From contig NZ_CP160205.1 of assembly GCF_041080815.1 (NCBI RefSeq), forward strand, positions 1,488,001-1,552,000: a stretch of 64,000 nt of DNA, written 5' to 3'. The position numbers and the translations under genes are program-made. This DNA is from Mucilaginibacter yixingensis (GTDB lineage Bacteria; Bacteroidota; Bacteroidia; Sphingobacteriales; Sphingobacteriaceae). The notes below the pieces were generated by a model, which was not told where the DNA came from, did no database searches, and saw only the letters and a program-made list of their open reading frames with translations. This document shows, piece by piece, positions 17,901 to 26,010 of this stretch; within the stretch, counting starts at the first letter, position 1, and every line of letters starts with the position of its first letter.

Positions 17901-19365
17901 TAGGCTGGCTGGTGCTAATATTTCCCGGATGATTTAACTCGCCCAGGTTTTTTCCGGCAGATGAGTAAATGAATATCTTTCCTGCTTTGGTAGCTATCCA
18001 TACCCGATGCAGGTGATCTTCAAGAATGGATCTTACATCGTTATTAGGCACCGAGTTGGTATCCGGATCAACCGAATGGGATTTAAATTCGCTATCGTTA
18101 AAAAGTATTTTATGTAAGCCTCCGGCCCGTGTGCTCACCCATAAATCGCCCTGCCGGTCTGAATAGCCGGCATGCAGTATCATTGACAGTTTATGATCAT
18201 AATAGGGGATGTCAAAATGTTTAAGATCATCAGTTATCGGGTCATACACCCCTAAGCCACCGCCTACAGGTTGCATCCACACCCGGTTTTTCCGGTCTTC
18301 CCAGATAAAAAAGCGCGGACCGGCCGGACCGGCCTCAATATCGGGTAGTTTGAAATCGAAATGCTTGAACTTGCGTGTTGCGAATGAGAATTTAGATACC
18401 CCGGTTTCATCTGTTTCCAGCCAGATGTTTTTAGAACGATCTATATAGCAGGAGTTGATTTTGGTAAAAGTTGTTGGCCGCAAGGCAGACAACTGGTAAG
18501 CCGCAAACTGGTTAGTTTTGCGGTTAAACACAAAGAAATCATTATGAGCCGAGGTGATGAGCAAATTATCGGCATCAATGTTTTTGATATCCTTAATATG
18601 CGCGGTTGTACCAGTTTTACGGATCTCGAATTTTTTTAACAGATCATCATAGATATAAATACAACCAGAATCTGCACCTATCCATAATTGATTGCCCACT
18701 GGTAAAGCACAATAGAATGATTTATGCACATTACTATTGCTGCTGGTAAAATAACGATGGCTGGGGGCAAGATTGGCAGATAAAGTAACTATACCGTTGC
18801 TGGTGAGTAGCCAGCTATTGTTATGCTGATCTTCGGCTACTGCGTTTACCCGGTTTTGGGGCAGGCCTTTGTTACTTTTGGTAAGTACCACAGGCGTAAA
18901 TGCGGTATCTTTAAAGCATATCGCCCCAAAGTCTTTATTCAGCAGCCACTTTTTACCTGACGGCATCATTTTAATGCCATGTGCAACAAAACTTTTTAAG
19001 GCCGGGATTGATTTGATGCTTTGAAAATTTTCTGTACGTGGGTTAAAGCGGTACATCTCACCCTCGTATGAGTTTGCCCAGATGTAGCCGTATTTATCAA
19101 GCCACATGCCGTCAAACCGATCGCTGCGCATACCGGGGTTATCGTCTTTCTTTACTTTGTAGGAGTAGAAATCGGCGCCGTCAAATTTAGCAAGGCCATC
19201 CCAGGTGGTAAACCACATGAAACCTTTCTTGTCTTGCATAATGTTCATGACATTTTTTTGCGGCAAGCCCTCCTCTGTCCCGTAGTGAATGACAAATGGG
19301 GCGGTTTGTGCAATCGATAAACGGCAAAGCGCAAGCAATGCCACAGTAATAAGTCCGGCTCTCAT
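14983..19365 (-). CDS. hybrid two-component system regulator (HTCS)
   Basis: The 1460-residue one-protein sensor-regulator reads: signal peptide (1-19, ending SIAQ), two seven-bladed sensor propellers (about 25-760, many repeats like DRVYSIFVDPSQHIWVTT), Y_Y_Y domain (about 790-885), transmembrane helix (about 893-915), HisKA with phospho-His 944 in FFTDVSHEIRTPL, HATPase (DSGRGM, TGIGLSIV), receiver with Asp 1244 in ILSDMMMPG, and an AraC-type DNA-binding domain (about 1355-1460). HTCS proteins sense an oligosaccharide in the periplasm and activate PUL genes. It is the only HTCS in the window and is convergent to the first PUL; its own upstream region carries paired TTTTAAGGGGG repeats. Which of the two Sus systems it controls is not known. 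Confidence 0.96.
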   Translation of the reverse strand: MRAGLITVALLALCRLSIAQTAPFVIHYGTEEGLPQKNVMNIMQDKKGFMWFTTWDGLAKFDGADFYSYKVKKDDNPGMRSDRFDGMWLDKYGYIWANSYEGEMYRFNPRTENFQSIKSIPALKSFVAHGIKMMPSGKKWLLNKDFGAICFKDTAFTPVVLTKSNKGLPQNRVNAVAEDQHNNSWLLTSNGIVTLSANLAPSHRYFTSSNSNVHKSFYCALPVGNQLWIGADSGCIYIYDDLLKKFEIRKTGTTAHIKDIKNIDADNLLITSAHNDFFVFNRKTNQFAAYQLSALRPTTFTKINSCYIDRSKNIWLETDETGVSKFSFATRKFKHFDFKLPDIEAGPAGPRFFIWEDRKNRVWMQPVGGGLGVYDPITDDLKHFDIPYYDHKLSMILHAGYSDRQGDLWVSTRAGGLHKILFNDSEFKSHSVDPDTNSVPNNDVRSILEDHLHRVWIATKAGKIFIYSSAGKNLGELNHPGNISTSQPITGFTYAFTEDVANQVWIGTKGKGLYRLTPAGGNFNTYKVTHFGHDAANTYSLSDDRVYSIFVDPSQHIWVTTYGGGLNLMDNHIDGRFYNPYNVLKGFPMNVGKRTRIVSGDNYGNIYIGTPLGLLVTHPNYEHPEQMQFRHFERSPAKGSIGANDIYDVHTSKSGDTYIASFGGGLNKVQKRDKQGLPLSFVTYNTNNGLSSDLLQQIQEDNSGKLWLVTENSVSRFDPKEKSFETYYDLSRLIRGEVFSEGGDTQTDKGVMLLGYSRGLITIDPDKLSPETFNPYMALTNLRIANKDVTVGDTSALPQQIDELSNFKLDHRQNFVSFEFAALDFKNTDRINYAYRLDGVDNDWVYTKQREASYSNLAPGKYVFRVRSTNGHGKWINNEHRISMVIVPAFWQTGWAWAFYILASGLLIFLGLRWIYYYYRLKDRLLLEQEQAEMKNNFFTDVSHEIRTPLTMIVSPLERLLDEESFTPKATEHLQLIHKNATRMLRLVNQVLDLRKMESQLLIIREVKLFDAVADIINSFKPIAALSGVDLQVEERTPGLSIWVDQDGFEKMIYNLVSNALKHTSRGDKVKAEIFMEDDHPVVRICDSGRGMNKELVQKLFSRFLSHNPNKSQPSTGIGLSIVKEIADRHHARIVVESTELVGSTFTLFFEPGNTHFSDDKNVVILKNDQSSSGNNTLEEFSQEETETQQLAASNTILVIEDDEDLRNYLVDTLQSLYNVLSAPNAETGFEIAVNQTPDFILSDMMMPGMGGLGLLKKLRTTATTSHIPLVFLTARTDEATELTAYDYGAEAFMTKPFSAKVLRSRIKTILDQRQRLYRSFSERTTEVAEPVEPNTISIPAPPVEKAPKLTKLDEQFLKKIRIEIDNHIAEADYTVEDLIATMPMSRTVLVKKLKSLTGQSPVEFMRYVKIHHAAKLMETENYAIKEISHMVGITDTKYFAQRFKEVMGEMPSEYKARFK

Positions 19366-19379
19366 AATTTCAGGTAAAG

Positions 19380-19387
19380 CAAATATA
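19380..19387 (-). promoter_or_regulatory. -7 box of the hybrid regulator promoter
   Basis: On the minus strand this reads TATATTTG, an exact TAnnTTTG match, 14 bp before the ATG at 19365. A TTG at a slightly long spacing lies upstream. The resulting leader would be very short. Confidence 0.45.
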
Positions 19388-19432
19388 AAATTTTATGTGA
19401 GCGGACGAGCAATAAAACATGTTTAATTGACA

Positions 19433-19465
19433 TTTTAAGGGGGACAATTCGGTTTTTTAAGGGGG
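19433..19465. promoter_or_regulatory. paired TTTTAAGGGGG repeats upstream of the hybrid regulator
   Basis: The 11-mer TTTTAAGGGGG occurs at 19433-19443 and 19455-19465, exactly 22 bp apart (two helical turns) in the same orientation, about 45-80 bp upstream of the -7 box. This geometry is typical of AraC-type activator sites, so autoregulation by the HTCS is possible. Confidence 0.5.
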
Positions 19466-19826
19466 AGGAAATAATTTGGCTGGAAAACATTTTGTCATCG
19501 GATTTAAGATCCGATGAATGTTTTTATTAGAGTTTTTATTTTATGTATGTTATTGAAATATAGGTAATTAAGTTAATGTTGCTAGTTTGCGCCCTAACTA
19601 AAATGTCCCCGTTGGAGGTTAAAAAAAGCATGGTTTTTAGATCTGGGTGCTGCCTTTTTTATAGGCAGAATGAAGGTGTGAATTTTTGTATAAATATTTG
19701 ATAATCAAATATTTAATTTATTGTGTGGTAAGATTGTACACAAACAGGAAAAGATATGCAAATTGGCCCTTCCTGCTGCGTGGCATATTTGTTCAACGAA
19801 ACTAAAGTAATCAGGCCAATTATAAA

Positions 19827-19840
19827 TACAATCGATTGCA
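19827..19840. promoter_or_regulatory. CAATCGATTG operator-like palindrome
   Basis: TACAATCGATTGCA is the reverse complement of the 14-mer at 3107-3120. It lies in non-coding DNA with no obvious adjacent start codon, about 460 bp upstream of the hybrid regulator. Confidence 0.5.
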
Positions 19841-19983
19841 ATTCGATGATCATTCATCAATGCTTGAATGATTGAAAGATGTCCGGCGATCGGATCTTCA
19901 CACAAAGGTTTAAAAGACTTTTAGCAGTAATGTATTACAGGATTATTGGTTTTGTCCTGTATTAGATTCATACTTGGAAGCAG

Positions 19984-20017
19984 GCCCGCGGTGGGACCGC
20001 GGGCTATGCGTTTTTTT
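19984..20017 (+). terminator. orphan plus-strand terminator
   Basis: GCCCGCGG (19984-19991) pairs perfectly with CCGCGGGC (19997-20004) and is followed 6 bp later by a run of seven T. The nearest upstream plus-strand gene is more than 5 kb away, so it may end an unannotated small RNA. Confidence 0.55.
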
Positions 20018-20064
20018 AGCTCATAATTGTTTCAACCATACCTCATCACTTTTCTTAAAATGAG

Positions 20065-20092
20065 AAACGCCCCGCAAACCTGCAGGGCGTTT
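20065..20092 (-). terminator. terminator after the esterase gene
   Basis: AAACGCCCCGCA and TGCAGGGCGTTT form a 12-bp stem with one mismatch and loop AACC just past the esterase stop. T-rich sequence on both sides makes it usable on both strands. Confidence 0.8.
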
Positions 20093-20115
20093 ATTTTTTA
20101 TTGCGTTTTGGGCGG

Positions 20116-21051
20116 TTATTTGCTCACCAGTTTTTCTGGGATGATGTTCATCTCTATCAGCCATTCTTCGCACAGACGGGGCCATAAATCGGTAGAGCCG
20201 GGGTTATTACGCAGCGCTATGGCATGCGCGCCCTGTGGAAAAGCATGGAAACTTACCGGTACCTGGTTTTGCAGCAATGCCTGGTAATACATCAGGCTAT
20301 TCATGGGGTTTACCGTTTTGTCGTTAATTGCATCAACAATAAATGTTGGTGGCGTGTTGGCAGTAACCTGTAGTTGTGCTGAAAAATGCTTTTTTAGCTC
20401 ATCAGATGGATTAGGACCCAGCAGATTCTTCACGCTGCCTGCGTGCGCATAAGGACCGCTCAGATCAATTACCGGTGATACCAGTATGGTGAAGTTAGGT
20501 TTGAAGGAAAACTTGTCCAGGCTGTCTTTAACGGCCGATACATCGTCTGTAATGGTTGATGTGGTAGATGCCACGTGTCCGCCGGATGACGAGCCCATAA
20601 TGCCAATCTTATCCGGATTGATACCCCACTTGGCCGCATTAGCACGGATGTAGCGTATGGCGCGTTGCGCATCCATCAGCGGACCGATCTCACGGTGAAC
20701 GAGGTCTGGGCAATTGGGCAGGCGATAGTTCAATACAAAGGCTGTAATGCCGATGGTGTTAAACCATTTGGCTAACTGTGTGCCGCTGATGATGTAAGCC
20801 AGGCGCTCATAACCACCGCCGGGACAAATAACCACGGCTGCGCCCTTATTCTCCTGCGTGCCGGGGAAAAAGGCATACATGCCCGGTACCATCACCCTGA
20901 ACACGCGCTCGCGGGCAATGCTATCCTGTAGTTTGAGGTGCTTGGAGTTGGGGATATGGTTTTTAGGCCAAAGCTCCATAAAATCCTGCGCGCGTGAAGC
21001 CGAAGCCACCGCGCATAGGAGTAATAGGGTTATTGCTAATCGTAATTTCAT
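20116..21051 (-). CDS. secreted alpha/beta-hydrolase esterase
   Basis: The 311-residue protein has a signal peptide (ending SRAQ). The hydrolase signatures are the oxyanion segment VICPGGGY (about 74-81), the nucleophile elbow GSSSGGH with Ser 155, a late Asp in DAINDKTVN and the catalytic His in FPQGAHAI. It belongs with the BD-FAE/acetyl-xylan-esterase-like group that removes acetyl or feruloyl groups from plant polysaccharides. It starts 2 bp after the upstream GH2 gene, so the two are co-transcribed, and the pair probably deacylates and then trims one side chain. The acyl group and the sugar are not predictable from the sequence. Confidence 0.88.
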   Translation of the reverse strand: MKLRLAITLLLLCAVASASRAQDFMELWPKNHIPNSKHLKLQDSIARERVFRVMVPGMYAFFPGTQENKGAAVVICPGGGYERLAYIISGTQLAKWFNTIGITAFVLNYRLPNCPDLVHREIGPLMDAQRAIRYIRANAAKWGINPDKIGIMGSSSGGHVASTTSTITDDVSAVKDSLDKFSFKPNFTILVSPVIDLSGPYAHAGSVKNLLGPNPSDELKKHFSAQLQVTANTPPTFIVDAINDKTVNPMNSLMYYQALLQNQVPVSFHAFPQGAHAIALRNNPGSTDLWPRLCEEWLIEMNIIPEKLVSK

Positions 21052-21053
21052 TA

Positions 21054-23939
21054 TTAAAATTTAAGCATGTTTAACAGCAGTTGCTGGCCAACCACATTGG
21101 CCGGGTTTGATGCTGTGGTGTTAAACGTATTCATAGAAGCGTTTTCGCCATCGCCTTCGGCGCGTTTGGTGGCTTTTTCGCTTTTGATGCATGAGGTTAG
21201 ATCTAATGCGTTCAAAATGATGCGGCCGCGGCCATGCGGGATAATACTCAGGGCCGAGTAAACTTCCTGCTTGTGGTCAGACACGCAACCAACAATGGTC
21301 TCGCCGCTCCACATGCGCATGCCTATGCGGTTTTTGTTGTAAGCTGCCAAACACTGGTACTCCCAGTTAAACACGCAGGCCTGCGGCAAACCGGCAAACA
21401 ACGGATGGCTTTTTACAAAGTAGTTGCCGCCATACCAGCTGGTACCCAGCACTTGGATGCCTTTAAACTCAGCAGCTTCTTTTCGTGCCAAGTGGTCGGC
21501 CCATTTTTCGGTGTTGCCTAGTACTACCAATGTGTTGCCGTTGTTTACCCATTCTAAAATGTCGGTCACCAACGGGTTGCCGGTTTGCTGTGGATCAGCA
21601 CTGCCGATGATCAGTACATTCCCTTCAGGTGTGCCTGAGTGGTAATCGGTATAGGCAATACCTTCAGATTTAAGATAACGCTGAATCAGGCCACTATCTG
21701 CCACCATAATGTGCTGACTAACACCTTGTTTGTTTAACTGTACGGCATAGATCTGGTCGTCGCCGTTACAGATGGTGGTTTGGCCCTGTTTCAATACCGC
21801 GCTAACAGTGGTATAACCGGCGTGCGGTACGTTTACTTTGATGCCCTTTACCAATAACTCTCCATAGGTTGATCCTCCTGTAACTTTTACTTTCTCTTTC
21901 TGACTGGCATACACCTTGCCTGTGGCATCTTTTACCTGGATATCCAGTTCGGCATCGCCCTTAATATCTTTTTCGTTTACGATGAAGAAGTCAGCGGTTA
22001 CATCCTGACCAGCAGGCACCACCTTGTGATTCAGTTTAACAGCCACATAAAGCGGACGATTGTAGCGCGCAATCAAATCCGGATCGCCCTTCAGGTTACG
22101 ATAGTCGTCTACCATACCAGAGTGGTTTTCTTGTTTCATCGATTCCCAACCGTTAATGGCGTAGCCATCAATAATGTTGTTAATGTGCACGTTTTCAATT
22201 ACACGGCCTTGGTAGTAGTAAGCCACATTGCCCATTTTTCGGGTCAGGCTATCTACGTTAGGGAAGGCCTTGCTGAAACCGTTGTTTTTCAGGAAGCTAT
22301 CGTAAGCGTCATACCATTTCAGGTAAGTATCAGTTTCCCAGCCGATGTTTTTGCCGCGTTTCATAATCTCGTCATGAATCAGCTGCAGACGCGGAGGTGT
22401 GCCAATGGCGCCTTCTTCTCCGTAGTAAATAATCTCGTTTTTGTGATCGGTGTATTTGGCGTAGCTGGTCGGTGAATTGTACAGTGCATCATGATACACG
22501 CCCGGGCCGCCCGCGTGGTGCTGGTCAAACCAACCGTAATCATAAAAATTATCATCATAAGGGAACAGGTGCAGCTTGAAGCGCGCATCAGGCTCGTCTT
22601 GCTTAATCGGTCCGTTTGATGAGTTGTAGGTGATGATGCGCGAGTTATCCAGTTTGTGGCCGGCCATCATCTCGTCGCGGTCCTCGGTACGTGGTTGTGC
22701 GCCGCGCTCGTTATGCATGTTGTAGATCACTAGCGACGGGTGGTTCCTATCACGTTTAACCATACGGAGGAATTTTTCGGTGCGGGTAGGCAAGTAAAAA
22801 TCGCGCTGCTTTTTGCCGATGTCATTCTTCGCCTCAAACAGGTTATCTGGGAACTGATTACCGCCTGGTTCTTCAAAATAAAGCAAGCCCAGCTCGTCGG
22901 CTGCATCCAGCACATTTGGCTGACCGATAGTGCGGTGGAAGTTTAGCATATTCAGGCCGATGCGTTTGGCATCCAATACCTGTTTGCGGGCCAGCTCGTC
23001 AGTAGGGGCAATACCGTTAACCGGCCAGAAACCCCATGAAATGGATGTCCGCACCACAATGCGTTTGCCATTGAGATAAAACTGCTGATCGCCGTTTACA
23101 TCCTTCACCGCAAACCAGCGGAAACCGAAGCGGCGCTGAAAAGCATCGTGTGTGCCGTTTTTGCCTGTCCAGTTAACAGTCAGGTTGTACAGATTCGGGT
23201 GATCTACGTCCCACAATTGCGCTGTCGGTACATCAACTTTAAAATGCTCAACCGCGTTATTAGCGGGATAGCTATTGGTGAAAACCACCTTGCCGGTTTT
23301 ATTTTCTTTAATAACCAGCTGATAGTTACCGGCAGCCTGTTTGCCTGTCAGCGATACCTCTACATCAACCTGTTTAGGCTCGGGCGTGTTTTTTACAAAT
23401 ACATCGCTAATATAGGTTTGATCTGTAGCGCACAGGTGCACTTTGCCGGTAATGCCGCCAAAACCATGCGTGGGCTGTATGCGGTAATCGCCCCACATAA
23501 AGGTTTGGCTGTCGCGCCAGTCAAAGTTGCCGTTAGGGTCGGTAATACGTACAGCAATTTCATTTACTTGTCCGGGAATGAGCGCGTTGCTTACATCGGC
23601 GCCGAAAGGTGTGCCGCTGGCAATATCATAAGCCACCAGCTTGCGGTTCACAAAAACCTCGGCACGCAGGCGGGCGCTTTCAAATTGCAGTTCAATATGT
23701 TTGCCTTTAAAACCGGCAGGTACCATTACTTTAGTGCTAAACCATGATACGCCCAGGTAATTGCCGTTTACGCCAAACTTGCTGCCGTTAGCTCCCCAGA
23801 AATATTCTTCAACGGTGGCTGGCAATTGGGTTTTGATGTTAGTGGGTGCAAATAACTTGTCCCAGCCGTTGGTAGGTTTGTTTACAGGTAACTCGCTGAT
23901 GTTAACTGGGGGGGGGCGTACAAACGGTCGTTCTGCCAT
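21054..23939 (-). pseudogene. GH2-family glycosidase, main frame, separated from its signal peptide by a frameshift
   Basis: This frame encodes nearly all of a GH2 enzyme: a sugar-binding jelly roll (about 40-170, GVSWFSTKVMVP), an Ig-like domain (about 175-275), the catalytic barrel with acid/base Glu 411 in YNMHNERG and nucleophile in YYGEEGA (Glu 508 or 509), and a C-terminal extension. It opens with an ATG that gives MAERPFVRPPP, with no signal peptide. The missing start lies in the neighbouring frame at 23882-24079, and the two meet at a run of nine C (23908-23916). A tract of 7 or 10 C would restore one protein of about 1008 residues with a normal export signal. The catalytic part looks intact, so this is a recent change, a phase-variable state or a sequencing error. 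The esterase gene follows 2 bp later. Confidence 0.75.
23908..23916 (-). repeat. poly-C9 tract at the GH2 frameshift
   Basis: Nine consecutive C on the coding strand (G on plus). This is the only place where the frame of the GH2 gene breaks; homopolymers of this length are prone to slipped-strand change. Confidence 0.8.
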
Positions 23940-24013
23940 TTGGCGGCCGTGTCCAGCCAGATAGACCAGTTGTTATTCGTCAGATCGAGGACTGATCTGG
24001 GCGACTGGGCTTT

Positions 24014-24027
24014 TGCAATCGATTGCA
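24014..24027. promoter_or_regulatory. CAATCGATTG palindrome in the GH2 start
   Basis: TGCAATCGATTGCA is a perfect 14-bp palindrome inside the signal-peptide codons, about 55 bp into the gene. A second exact core is found 214 bp upstream at 24241-24250, so a paired (looping) operator is possible. Confidence 0.45.
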
Positions 24028-24240
24028 AGCCGAGAGCCAGAATCAAAGCCGGGATTAAAGGTTTTTTTAAAATGTTCATTATTTTAGGTTAAGAGTGCTT
24101 GGTTTTACCGTTAAACTGTAGCCAGAATGCGGTTTAAGGATAAAGATAGATGAAAATATCTTAAAGTTCATAGCGCGGTTTGGTCGTGTCGTAAGAATTT
24201 TACGAAAGCCTTGGCGATGATTTCTTCAACGCTGTTTTTT

Positions 24241-24250
24241 CAATCGATTG
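24241..24250. promoter_or_regulatory. CAATCGATTG palindrome between the GH2 and DUF1801 genes
   Basis: An exact CAATCGATTG lies in the 244-bp divergent intergenic space, 162 bp upstream of the GH2 start and 74 bp upstream of the plus-strand DUF1801 gene. Confidence 0.5.
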
Positions 24251-24323
24251 AGGATTTGAATAATCCAATGGTATTTTACATGGTCAGATATAATTAATAT
24301 CTTGCTTCATAAGTCTTTATAAC

Positions 24324-24704
24324 ATGGAATCATCCACCAAACACCTGTCGGCAGACGCCTATATACTTACCTTTCCTGAACATATCCAGCAGAAACTGCA
24401 AGCTATAAGAAAGATCATTCATCAAGCCGCACCACAAGCCGAAGAAGTGATTAGCTACAACATGCCTGCTTTTAAACAAAACGGCATATTGGTGTATTTT
24501 GCGGGATATAAGGGGCATATCGGTTTTTACCCTACAGGTAGCGGTATCCGTGATTTTCAGCATGAGTTTGGTGATTACAAATGGTCAAAAGGAGCCGTAC
24601 AGTTTCCGCTGGATGAACCATTGCCGGTTGATCTGATTACCCGAATGGTGAAATATCGGGTGGTGCAGGATGCGGAGAAGGCTAAAGCTAAGAAGGCGAA
24701 GTAG
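24324..24704 (+). CDS. DUF1801 / YdhG-like protein
   Basis: The 126-residue soluble protein has the family features: DAYILTFPEHIQQKLQAIRKIIHQAAPQAEE, then ISYNMPAFKQNG, a central VYFAGYKGHIGFYPT and a KGAVQFPLDEPLP segment. The family includes B. subtilis YdhG, described as an iron chaperone; its real role in this organism is unclear. The Lys-rich C-terminus is common. It has no signal peptide and no relation to polysaccharide use. It is a single gene on the plus strand within a block of minus-strand carbohydrate genes, and a REP-like repeat follows it. Confidence 0.85.
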   Translation: MESSTKHLSADAYILTFPEHIQQKLQAIRKIIHQAAPQAEEVISYNMPAFKQNGILVYFAGYKGHIGFYPTGSGIRDFQHEFGDYKWSKGAVQFPLDEPLPVDLITRMVKYRVVQDAEKAKAKKAK

Positions 24705-24742
24705 GAAGCTTGTTACTAACTCTAAGCGAAGCTAAAAATACA

Positions 24743-24893
24743 CGTTATTGCGAGGAACGAAGCAATCTCTGTAAAGGACAGTCGGACATACAAATCCGAT
24801 ATGTAGATGCAGAGATTATTAATGTTATTAATTGTTTTTTAATGGCATTAATGAGCTCCCTTCGGTCGGTTGTCTTCGTGTCTCGCAATGACG
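24743..24893. repeat. REP-like inverted repeat (TTGCGAGGAACGAAGCAATC type)
   Basis: The left end reads CGTTATTGCGAGGAACGAAG and the right end CTTCGTGTCTCGCAATGACG. The arms are near complementary and the interior is variable. It separates two convergent genes. It belongs to the same broad class as the repeats at 25900, 40009, 48397 and 50024. Confidence 0.6.
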
Positions 24894-24919
24894 TATCTGG
24901 TAATGATGGGGGTGAACCC

Positions 24920-25840
24920 CTATTTCATCTTCTCAAGCTCAGCTTGGGTGATCTTCATGATAGTACCGTGGCGGATTCCTTTTGGCATATTGATCTGGTC
25001 GGTAACGTCGGTCCAGGTTTTCAGGTCGGTTGAGGTGATGGCACCGTAGTGATGATCGCGGTAGCGGTCAAAATAAACCAGCCATTTGTTGCCGATGCGT
25101 AGCGTAGTTGGGCCTTCTGCCCAGTAGTTGCCGGTGATGGGCTCACTCACATTGGTGTATGGACCTGTCAGTTTGCTGGCGTAGGCTATTTTGAGGTTCT
25201 TCTGCACCGGATTCAGGCGCTCATCTTTAAAAAACATTACAAAGCGTTTGCCATCAGGAATGATGGTTGCATCAATACAGTTAAAACCGGGGTCAAACAG
25301 CAACTTGGTTGGGGTGTAAGTTTTAAAATCTTTAGTGGTGATGTAATAGATACGGTGATTCAAACCTTTCTCGGCCACGCTATCCGGATTGGGGAAACGA
25401 CCGGTGATAGTGGTGGCCCAGTAGATCATATAGGTTTTAGTACCTGCATCGTAGGTAATCTCTGGTGCCCAACTGTTGCGCGCACCCTCTTCATGAGACA
25501 TTACATTCAGTTGCTGCTGCTCGCTCCAGTGCACCATATCGGGCGAACTGGCATAGCCGATACTTTTGTCTTTCCAGCTGTCGGTCCACACCATGTGGAA
25601 CAGGCCATCGGCACCGCGGATAACGCATGGATCGCGCATCAACTTATCGCTGGCTACCGTTGGATGCAGAAAAGAGCTATCGTTTCTTAATGCCGACCAG
25701 TGCAGACCATCCGTGCTGCTAGCCAGGTGCAAGCCATCCTCGCCGTTATTTTTGAAGTAAGCAAACAGGTAAACATCTTTTTGCTGGGCATAAACAGCCA
25801 TATTGAACAGCAAAAACAGGGCGAGGAAAATTCTTTTCAT
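24920..25840 (-). CDS. GH43-like beta-propeller glycosidase
   Basis: The protein starting at the ATG at 25840 has 306 residues with a signal peptide (MKRIFLALFLLF, cleavage after VYAQ). The longer frame upstream adds 18 residues with no export signal and is not used here. The five-bladed-propeller pattern is clear: DGLHLASSTDGLHWS, MRDPCVIRGADGLFHMVWTD, SWAPEITYDAGTKTYMIYWA, CIDATIIPDGKRFVMFFKD and YWAEGPTTLRIGNKWLVYF. The Asp of RDPC, the Asp of CIDAT and the Glu of AEGP are in the order of the GH43 triad. Such enzymes usually act on arabinan or xylan side groups; the sugar is not determined. A 91-bp inverted repeat (25900-25990) separates it from the GH2 gene upstream, so it probably has its own promoter. 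Confidence 0.85.
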   Translation of the reverse strand: MKRIFLALFLLFNMAVYAQQKDVYLFAYFKNNGEDGLHLASSTDGLHWSALRNDSSFLHPTVASDKLMRDPCVIRGADGLFHMVWTDSWKDKSIGYASSPDMVHWSEQQQLNVMSHEEGARNSWAPEITYDAGTKTYMIYWATTITGRFPNPDSVAEKGLNHRIYYITTKDFKTYTPTKLLFDPGFNCIDATIIPDGKRFVMFFKDERLNPVQKNLKIAYASKLTGPYTNVSEPITGNYWAEGPTTLRIGNKWLVYFDRYRDHHYGAITSTDLKTWTDVTDQINMPKGIRHGTIMKITQAELEKMK

Positions 25841-25899
25841 ATTGGGTTTAATTGGCCGGCAAGTTAAAAAAAGGAAAGAGAATGTGTTGAACAAAAAAA

Positions 25900-25990
25900 C
25901 CTGTCATTTCGACGAAGGAGAAATCTTTTCGAAGCGTCCTGACGGGATGCAAAGTCGAAAAGATTTCTCCCCCCTGGTCGAAATGACAGG
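25900..25990. repeat. REP-like inverted repeat (TGTCATTTCGA type)
   Basis: CCTGTCATTTCGA at the left and TCGAAATGACAGG at the right are exact inverted copies, and GAGAAATCTTTTCGA has its partner TCGAAAAGATTTCTC inside. The long stem lies between two same-strand genes and may end or stabilise the upstream transcript. Confidence 0.75.
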
Positions 25991-26010
25991 CGGGAAGCAC
26001 TTGGCTTTTA

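Larger units (their letters stand above)
19366..20115. other. 750-bp non-coding region with several structured elements
   Basis: It contains the regulator promoter and its repeats, a small hairpin CATCGGAT/ATCCGATG at 19496-19516, a CAATCGATTG palindrome at 19829-19838, a plus-strand terminator-like hairpin at 19984-20017 and the esterase terminator at 20065-20092. No convincing protein-coding gene was found on either strand. Confidence 0.6.
23882..24079 (-). pseudogene. N-terminal fragment of the GH2 gene (signal peptide)
   Basis: A 65-codon frame encodes MNILKKPLIPALILALG and an AKAQ cleavage site, followed by LDLTNNNWSIWLDTAAKWQ, a normal beginning for a GH2 sugar-binding domain. It runs out of frame after the poly-C tract at 23908-23916 and stops at 23882. 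Joined to the downstream frame it would read YAPPPVNISEL. It contains the palindrome TGCAATCGATTGCA (24014-24027) within the signal-peptide codons. Confidence 0.75.

Noticed and set aside
17473..17937. A 154-codon plus-strand frame opposite the HTCS gene
   Set aside because: It lies fully antisense within the propeller region of a clear gene, and shows no family pattern.
19705..19905. A 66-codon minus-strand frame upstream of the HTCS
   Set aside because: No recognisable domain and it runs across the palindrome at 19829; likely non-coding.
23148..23747. A 199-codon plus-strand frame opposite the GH2 gene
   Set aside because: Antisense shadow of a high-confidence coding frame; composition mirrors the codon bias of the sense strand.
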